Of a DNA stretch of 64,000 nucleotides, positions 58,155-64,000 are shown one piece after another. Under the pieces are notes generated by a model. It did not search any database. It was not told where the DNA came from and saw only the letters and a list, made by a program, of their open reading frames with translations. The stretch is from Cupriavidus necator (GTDB lineage: Bacteria; Pseudomonadota; Gammaproteobacteria; Burkholderiales; Burkholderiaceae): positions 682,001 through 746,000 of the forward strand of contig CP074382.1 in the NCBI GenBank assembly GCA_022041995.1. Reading direction: 5' to 3'. Made by a program: the position numbers and the translations under genes. Position 1 is the stretch's first letter, and each line of letters starts with the position of its first letter.

Positions 58155-59249
58155 CTACGGGATGTCCCTCGAATCCAGATAGGCGCGTAGCGCGATCGGG
58201 CTGTCGGTGGTTATGAACTTAAAACCCTGCTTGATCAAATAGTCCCAGTCGCCCCGATTGTCGGCCGTGTCCTTGCCACCGCCGTAACTGAAAAAGAGAT
58301 CGGACAACCGGTAGCAGCAATGCCCGTCTTTGTCATAGAACTGACCGTCGCCTGGTCCATCAGGGATAGCGTTGAAAACGCCAGCGCCAAAGCTGGCGCT
58401 TTTGATAGCATCGAGCTGGTCTTGAAGCAACCCGCCAAGCTGCTTTACGTTGACCTCGAGCACTGAGCTCCCGTCTTTCTGCCAGTTCTCGCGAGAAGCT
58501 GTTACATCAATTTTGGTCAGCATATTGGTTGTATAGACGGGAATGGCACGAATAACGAGTGCATCCTCTCTGAATGACGCATAGGTCGGATAGAGAGTCG
58601 CGTTGACCTTCACGGCGACAATGTCGCGTGCTCGCTCCTCGAAATGTTTTCGTGCGAGGAGGTCAATAGCACGCACCGCTTCTTTGGTTTTGGCGTCGAA
58701 TATCATCGGCGTCGTCAGATGATGATCCGCCCAGTAGCTGAGCACTGCAGAGACATCAGGCACCGTATATGTTGTGGCGCTGTCACGCGAGGGCGTTAAC
58801 AGATGCAGTTGCTGGACCGTTTCCCAACTCACTGTATTGACGGCCGGATTTGGGCCGGTATTAAGCATCGGATCATATTGCGTCTTATTGCCGATGAAGT
58901 TATAGACGTCGGTCGTACGCCCCAGGTTGAGATCGTGCATGAGGACCGGTATGCCTTCGCTCGTTAGCTTCACGTCGAGCTCCACAGCGTCAGTGCATGC
59001 ATCATCTGCTGCCTGCAGCGACGCGAGCGAATTCTCGGGCGTGCGCGGGTTCGGCGCCTCTTTGCCCCAGAGTCCGCGATGCGCGAGCACTGTGACGGTA
59101 GGCTCCGGTATTGGATTAAACAAGCTGGCCATCCTTTCCTCAACTGGCGGACAGGCCGCCGACGGTTGAGGCGTAAGCATGACGGCGGTCAGAACGACAA
59201 AGCTTGAGAACCGTGTTCGTAGATGTGGCAACGCGAGCACTGGGTACAT
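58155..59249 (-). CDS. secreted glycerophosphodiester phosphodiesterase
   Basis: 364 aa from ATG 59249 (GGAG eight bases upstream). A signal-peptide-like start (RTRFSSFVVLTAVMLTPQPS, AAC) predicts export. GDPD motifs: AHRG with His57-Arg58, PENSLASLQAADDACTDAVE then LDVKLTSEGIPVLMHDLNLG with metal-binding Glu/Asp and the catalytic His of MHD. TTP-type ends YLIKQGFKFITTDSPIALRA fit the TIM barrel C terminus. It would hydrolyse glycerophosphodiesters to an alcohol and glycerol-3-phosphate. Same strand as, and downstream of, the metallopeptidase. Less GC-rich than the IS-laden flanks. Confidence 0.87.
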   Translation of the reverse strand: MYPVLALPHLRTRFSSFVVLTAVMLTPQPSAACPPVEERMASLFNPIPEPTVTVLAHRGLWGKEAPNPRTPENSLASLQAADDACTDAVELDVKLTSEGIPVLMHDLNLGRTTDVYNFIGNKTQYDPMLNTGPNPAVNTVSWETVQQLHLLTPSRDSATTYTVPDVSAVLSYWADHHLTTPMIFDAKTKEAVRAIDLLARKHFEERARDIVAVKVNATLYPTYASFREDALVIRAIPVYTTNMLTKIDVTASRENWQKDGSSVLEVNVKQLGGLLQDQLDAIKSASFGAGVFNAIPDGPGDGQFYDKDGHCCYRLSDLFFSYGGGKDTADNRGDWDYLIKQGFKFITTDSPIALRAYLDSRDIP

Positions 59250-59369
59250 AGACAACACTCCGATTGGGTATTGAAATGGGGCGTCGGACGCGACGCGTGC
59301 TTTGATGAAGACCAATAACACGTGAGGCATAGGTCTACAGAAGGTGAGTGACAGCAGCCATCCTTCGCA

Positions 59370-61003
59370 TCATTGAATCACGACGGAGAGTGAGGAGTTG
59401 GGCGGGATCTTGACCGTCTCGCTATACATACCTGTCACATTCTGCCGACCTACTGGCACGTAGGCATACGGCTGGAGCGCGGCGGGCACTGCTGATAACT
59501 GATTAGAGTTCGTTAGAAAAGCGTGCGCGTCAAAAGCGTGCGCGTCAATTACAGGCAGCACGAATCTACCTTCCTCCCGCAAGGGGAAGCCAAAGCCAAC
59601 TGGGGCGGGTTCCTTCATCAGTGCGCCTGATGTCGCGGCAAAGCCGCGCAGCTGCTGTTGAAAGCTGGAGGTCGCTGCCGTGGCCCGAATTGAAGAGTCG
59701 AGAACCGTCATCGAATCTGTGCTGCTAAAGTTGTAAAGAAGATGTTTGTAGAAGCTCAGTCCGAGTTGGCGATTGAGAAATCCACCGAGCGAGCCCCAGA
59801 TCGAATATCCGTTGCATGTACCGGTTGGGTTCCACTCAAGCAGGCTGCAATTGTGAATTCTGTCGCCCGAACGTACGTAGCTGGAGAAGCGGGCGTCCCT
59901 GATCGCATTGAAGTTCTCCCCGGTGGAGTGGCTCGCAAAGTCCTCAACATCATGGCTGTAGCTTCCTCCAGCCATAAGTCGTAGGACGCATCCGAACCCT
60001 GGGAAACGCCGCGGCGGTAGAAATTCTGCATATGCATAGCTTCATGGGCCATCGCAGAGCGCATGTAGTTCAAGGTGTAAGTGCCATCATGGGGATACAG
60101 TTCCTCAGAGTTCAGGTAAAGGGACACCGATTCGTTTGAGTATGGGTTCAGGTTCAGATCACGCTTGAGTGCGTTGCGCGCATGGAAGTATCCGGCCATC
60201 CCCCAACTGAACTTAGCGATTACGATGTCAATCGGCTGATCACTACCGATAATGCTACTGCTATAGCTTTGGGGACCCCAGAGCGGGCCACCAATTGACT
60301 TCAGCATATCGTAGATCTTGCCAGGCGAGACGAACTCGCCAGCTAGCGTGTCGACAACCGCTTGACTCACCTTTGTCGGGTCGAGTTCAGTTGTCTCGAC
60401 CCAGAAATTGACAGTGGTTCCGTCAGTTGTCTTGAGTTTCCGAACCAAGGTTGTGGTGTGAGACGTATCGTCCGCGAGATACCAGGTTTTTACCCCATCC
60501 ATATCCAATTTACTAGGAAAATAGCTTGGAGAATATCTTCGATCTTTAGCGAGCGTTTTCCAGCCGTCTCGATTGAAACTTGATATTCGGCGTTTAAGCG
60601 CTTCCGTGCCGTCGTCCCATCGTAGTTGGTCGGCGACGAGGGGATCGTACGACGTCGTTAGCGCGATTTTCGGCATAACTTGTGCAGTGCCGGTTTGATT
60701 AGTGAAAACGAGCGTTACATCCTGGCCGTTCAGCCCTGAGATGCTGATGGGAGTCTCCACAGCCGAGGATGTGGTATTAACGCTTTCCCAGACGCCTATG
60801 CCGCTACCAGCATAGGTGTGCGCGTCCAACGCTCCGCAATTCGAACAGACCTTCTCGACGAGGACCGACGCGGTGGCAGTGGACGTCGCCGCAGGATCGC
60901 CGCCGTCACCTTCCCCTCCACCGCAAGAGGCCAGCACTACAGATATCAGCGCTGCCTGAGCAAGCGTCCAAAAAGAATGCAACGTGCGCTGTTTGTACTT
61001 CAT
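59370..61003 (-). pseudogene. M30-type zinc metallopeptidase lipoprotein, frameshifted
   Basis: Starts MKYKQRTLHSFWTLAQAALI followed by SVVLASC: a lipoprotein signal with lipobox LASC (Cys27). Ser/Thr-rich N-terminal domain, then the catalytic HEAMH motif (His320, Glu321, His324; MAHEAMHMQNF) with a downstream WLEEATAMM providing the likely third ligand Glu. At about 59946 one T appears missing (coding ATGATGTTGAGG for ATGATGTTTGAGG), after which EDFASHSTGENFNAIRDARF continues in another frame to a stop at 59370. Corrected, it is about 544 aa, resembling hyicolysin-type (M30) proteases. Confidence 0.82.
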
Positions 61004-61019
61004 AGATCTTCGTCCTAGT

Positions 61020-61547
61020 TATACTTCAATACGCGGCATCCCGACACAGGTCCTTTTGCGATACGTTTTCTTGTAGCGTTGGCCTATACTTTTTTACACC
61101 ATGCCACCGCAAGTCAACATGGCAATCCTGCCAAATTCCTGAAGCGCCTGTCATTCAAGTCTCTAACTTGCGTAACGAAATCGTCATCCAACTTTAGTCA
61201 GCTACCACACGATTGAAGGGAAAGCGAAATCTATGCCAATTCATTGTAGAGGTGCACATATTGTTGTACCTTAGTATTGAAGGATTTTTTTGAAATGCGG
61301 TGAGATGGGAATTCAAAACCCACAATGGCGCCAATACTTTGTCGATGTTGCGACAGGCAATAACGGGGTTTTCTTGCGGCATCGATTCGACTCTTTCGCA
61401 CGGACGACTCAGTCAGAATCTGGACTTTTGACATAGGTCAATCTACGCTGTCGTTTTCAATGCCAGGATATTTTTTGGTACCAGCAAAAGGAGCGCTTCC
61501 GGTGACCGCGCGAATTCCGTGTTCACCCCTACAACTCAGGGGTTCCA
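61020..61547. other. intergenic, no gene
   Basis: About 530 bp of AT-richer sequence between the divergent metallopeptidase and GNAT genes. It should hold both promoters; no palindrome or conserved site stands out. Confidence 0.4.
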
Positions 61548-62075
61548 GTGAGAGATATTACGCATCTGAAATGGATTTCTGATTTTTGCGATATAGGCGC
61601 TAGACTCATTGTCAAACTCGTCCAATTCACCGCTATTGAAGGCGCCACACTGGACCGAGCATGCTTTATTTCGGACGACGAGGCCGAAGCGCTCGTTACC
61701 GAATTGCGCTATCAAATTTCCAGAGGAGGGCTCGCGTTGATTGGAGAAACGGATGGTGGCAACATAGTATTCTTTTGCATGATGATTCGTAGTGAGACGC
61801 CCACCTGTCATCATCGCGCGGAAGTAAGCAAGCTAGCGGTGCATCCCGCATACCGCGACCAGAACATCGTTTTGCGTGCCGTTCGGCAGATCGTGGTCAA
61901 AGCAGATGCACTTGGCATCGAGCAACTATTCCTTCATGTACGCGAGGGGAGCCCAACCCACTTGTTGTGGGAGCGCTTTGGATTCAAGTCATATGGTGTG
62001 CTCGGCGTGGTTCAAAAGCCGGCTTTTTTGCGTTACACGGACGAGCTGAGGTTCTGTCGCGATAACGGGAAGTAG
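61548..62075 (+). CDS. GNAT-family acetyltransferase, 3' end replaced by IS6
   Basis: Begins at GTG 61548 (AGGGG upstream): MRDITHLKWISDFCDIGARL. GNAT core: AEVSKLAVHPAYRDQNIVLR (motif A, acetyl-CoA binding), AVRQIVVKADALGIEQLFLH, then EGSPTHLLWERFGFKSYGVL (motif B). Native codons end at YTDEL, and the last residues (RFCRDNGK) come from the IS6 inverted repeat. The missing native end NRPA is seen at 56161-56220. Only about four residues are changed, so activity may survive. Substrate unknown. Confidence 0.75.
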   Translation: MRDITHLKWISDFCDIGARLIVKLVQFTAIEGATLDRACFISDDEAEALVTELRYQISRGGLALIGETDGGNIVFFCMMIRSETPTCHHRAEVSKLAVHPAYRDQNIVLRAVRQIVVKADALGIEQLFLHVREGSPTHLLWERFGFKSYGVLGVVQKPAFLRYTDELRFCRDNGK

Positions 62076-62887
62076 AATGGCCGGATTTGGAAACCGCAAG
62101 TCAGCAGATGAATAAGCCAGCGAAGACGCCGCGCACGAGCCTGCCAGGCGGCATTGCCAATGTCCTCAAGCGCCTGCACCATCCGGTGGACGTGATTCTG
62201 CTGTGCGTGCGCTGGTACGTGGCGTACTCGCTGAGCTTGCGGGATCTGGAAGAGATGATGGCCGAGCGCGGCATCGAGGTGGATCATTCCACGGTGCATC
62301 GCTGGGTGATCAAGCTGCTGCCGATGCTCGAGAAGGCCTTTCGTCGGCGCCAGCGCCCGGTGGGCAACAGCTGGCGCATGGACGAGACCTACATCCTCGT
62401 CAAGGGCCAGTGGAAGTATCTCTACCGGGCCGTGGACAAGGCCGGCAAGACCATTGACTTCCTGTTGCGCGCGCGCCGAGACACTGCCGCTGCCCGGCGC
62501 TTCTTCGAAAAGGCCATCGCCCAGAACGGTGCGCCAAAGACCGTCACGGTGGACAAGAGTGGCGCGAACCTCGCGGCCCTGCAGGCGATCAATGCTGAGC
62601 GGGAAACGACGATCAAGATCAGGCAGAACAAGTATCTGAATAACCTCGTTGAGCAGGACCACCGCGGCATCAAACGCCGGGTCAGGCCGATGTTGGAATT
62701 CCAGAATTTTCGCTGCGCTCGCATCATCCTCGGTGGCATCGAGACCATGTGCATGATCCGCAAAGGGCAGATGGTTATCCCCAAGGGGAGCAGTCCGTCG
62801 GACGCCGAGCAGTTCTATTCCTTGGCCATATGACCGCGGCGCTCTCGCCACCCTCGGTCGCCCTTAATTCCTTATCGCGACAGAACC
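62050..62887 (+). mobile_element. IS6-family element (type B), intact
   Basis: 838 bp with GGTTCTGTCGCGATAA inverted repeats (62050 and 62887). No 8-bp target duplication. Nearly identical to the interrupted copy at 53528-55655 and in the same orientation, so the two bracket about 6.4 kb as a composite-transposon-like segment. Confidence 0.92.
62108..62833 (+). CDS. IS6-family transposase (type B)
   Basis: 241 aa, intact: MNKPAKTPRTSLPGGIANVL, SLSLRDLEEMMAERGIEVDH, then the DDE core NSWRMDETYILVKGQWKYLY (first Asp), NGAPKTVTVDKSGANLAALQ (second Asp) and KYLNNLVEQDHRGIKRRVRP (Glu). It differs from the split copy at a few positions (EF for GF after RPML, C for R in ETMCMIRKG). Confidence 0.93.
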   Translation: MNKPAKTPRTSLPGGIANVLKRLHHPVDVILLCVRWYVAYSLSLRDLEEMMAERGIEVDHSTVHRWVIKLLPMLEKAFRRRQRPVGNSWRMDETYILVKGQWKYLYRAVDKAGKTIDFLLRARRDTAAARRFFEKAIAQNGAPKTVTVDKSGANLAALQAINAERETTIKIRQNKYLNNLVEQDHRGIKRRVRPMLEFQNFRCARIILGGIETMCMIRKGQMVIPKGSSPSDAEQFYSLAI

Positions 62888-63438
62888 GGCTCCGGCGCCA
62901 GTAGCGGTCCGTTCGGCTTCAGCAAAGCTTATCGATGCTTAACAGACAACCACCTCGGATACAGGCAAGCGCCTCTTGCTCTGGCAGGGCGCAGTGCAAA
63001 TCAAGTTCGCCGAAAGGTCGGATGCTGGGACTTTGAGATTTTCGACGCCTTCTGCTCTGGTCATGCCTTCCTGTTAGCGGCCAAGCAGGTCAAGCTCCTT
63101 GTAGATAACCGGCCCTGAAAGTCCGCTCAAGCTTGATTTGGCAAGGGAGGCATCCATGACTCATCGACTTGGACGCGTTGTGGCGGATGGTAGAACGGTC
63201 ACACAGGCTATTGGCATAGACTTGACGCCGTCGCCAGGTCTGTTTGGACTCGTGCGCTTCGTCATCCTGTACCGACAATGTCAATCTCGCCGCCGGCGCC
63301 TAGCTGACCGTTCCACCGGGATATGGCACCGCAGGCGCGGGGCCCCACCTTCTGGTCCAGACCGGTGGATGTCGCGGTGTTGCCGATCCAGATCAGGATC
63401 ACCGGTGGCGAGGGAGACCGCGCCAAACCGGGGGCTGA
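62888..63438. other. no recognisable gene
   Basis: About 550 bp downstream of the IS6 with no convincing frame, repeat or RNA. Confidence 0.35.
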
Positions 63439-63560
63439 CTAAGCGTCAAGGCGGCGGTCTTCTTCTCGGGAGTTGGAGGGATACCATCGTTCAACGTAAG
63501 ATCGGAACTGGCTATTGAGCACGGCGGTCCGGATTTGTAGCAGGTTGTGTGCGTGCCGAG
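63439..63560 (-). pseudogene. ISKra4-type transposase, C-terminal remnant
   Basis: Minus strand encodes PRHAHNLLQIRTAVLNSQFR then SYVERWYPSNSREEDRRLDA-stop, matching the end of the ISKra4 transposase at 8.5 kb (RYVHNLLQIRTAVL). Everything upstream is lost. Confidence 0.65.
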
Positions 63561-64000
63561 GCCCCCTTTTTGGCGTGGTCTCCAAGACTCGCAACGACGC
63601 TCGAGCCACGCCGAGAATTGGGTACGGCTTTTGCTCGCGAGGCCCTCCAAGAGCGCAAATGCTCGGTTCTCGGTGCTCGGCAAGATAGACCACGGGCCTG
63701 CCCGGGAAAATGCCAGCGACCGCCCGCGCTCAGACCGCCCTGGCGCGCGAAATGGACGGTCGATCCGCAGAACCGGGGCGCGGCCCATCAATCGGGCGTG
63801 GTCGCTCGCGTGTCGGTCTCGCCCAACCGATCCGGCCAATGACGTGATCACGCTGACAAATGCAGACCAAATCGACTGCGGCCGGTGAAACTCGGCCGGC
63901 TGATGGGCAAGCCGTCAAGCTCTGGCTGGAGGGGGGCTGCCCGTAACTGGAACCGAAGGTGGTCCAGTAGCGCCATCCCTTGGCCGCGCACGGCGAGGTT
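63561..64000. other. no recognisable gene at right edge
   Basis: About 440 bp, GC-rich, overlapping spurious frames only; nothing I can name. Confidence 0.35.

Noticed and set aside
62000-62040. AAAAGCCGGCTTTT palindrome with a T run as a terminator
   Set aside because: It lies inside the GNAT coding sequence and is shared by the remnant at 56161, so it is codons first; terminator function is not supported.

Overview
This is GC-rich DNA (roughly 60-65% G+C by eye) whose recognisable genes look like Burkholderiales (Cupriavidus/Ralstonia/Burkholderia type). I read it as the accessory part of a large plasmid or megaplasmid. The evidence is a KfrA-type protein with H-NS-like genes, a tyrosine recombinase, two toxin-antitoxin modules and an exceptional density of insertion sequences. 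I found no replication initiator, partition or conjugation gene, and no tRNA, rRNA or CRISPR array.

Layout. 1-3004: an RND efflux pump (permease cut by the window edge, plus adaptor) on the minus strand. 3.3-9.8 kb: IS630, a first IS3 copy, a broken IS21 with a coupled Cys-rich gene, and ISKra4 remnants. 9.9-11.9 kb: an AbiE-type type IV toxin-antitoxin pair with a palindromic operator candidate. 12.5-17 kb: remnants of a locus encoding a DUF3141 alpha/beta-hydrolase and a phosphate acetyltransferase, split by IS1182 and capped by an IS4. 17-21.5 kb: an IS4, a broken IS630, two small genes and DUF2950/DUF3300/IS5 scraps. 21.5-30.2 kb: a pile-up in which IS3 cuts IS4, IS4 cuts IS110, a group II intron sits in that IS110, and an IS1595 and an IS256-in-IS630 follow.

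30.3-33.4 kb is an AT-rich minus-strand island with a HemN-like radical SAM enzyme and a methyltransferase whose genes overlap by 4 bases, preceded by two unidentified genes. 33.5-38.5 kb is a second nested stack: a serine-recombinase element inside the reverse-transcriptase ORF of a group II intron, which is itself inside a Tn5-like transposase gene. 38.8-41.4 kb is an ISL3 split by IS256. 41.4-46.7 kb is the plasmid-biology block: kfrA, a truncated H-NS start and a 349-residue H-NS-like gene coupled by overlapping stops and starts, then a duplicated kfrA 3' end with a second small H-NS, a 172-bp inverted-repeat element and a divergent tyrosine recombinase. 46.7-52 kb: ISAzo13, a Doc-type toxin-antitoxin pair, an accessory RpoD-type sigma factor and a cold-shock gene. 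52-64 kb: IS6 and IS3 elements, a large transposase, a secreted glycerophosphodiesterase next to a broken M30-type metallopeptidase lipoprotein, and a GNAT gene cut by IS6.

Insertion order can often be read from intact target duplications and from reading frames that rejoin across the insertion. Many genes carry one-base indels, several in short homopolymers, so part of the apparent decay may be sequencing error. The most unusual content is the radical SAM/methyltransferase island, the kfrA/H-NS duplication with its giant H-NS, and the two intron-centred nested stacks.
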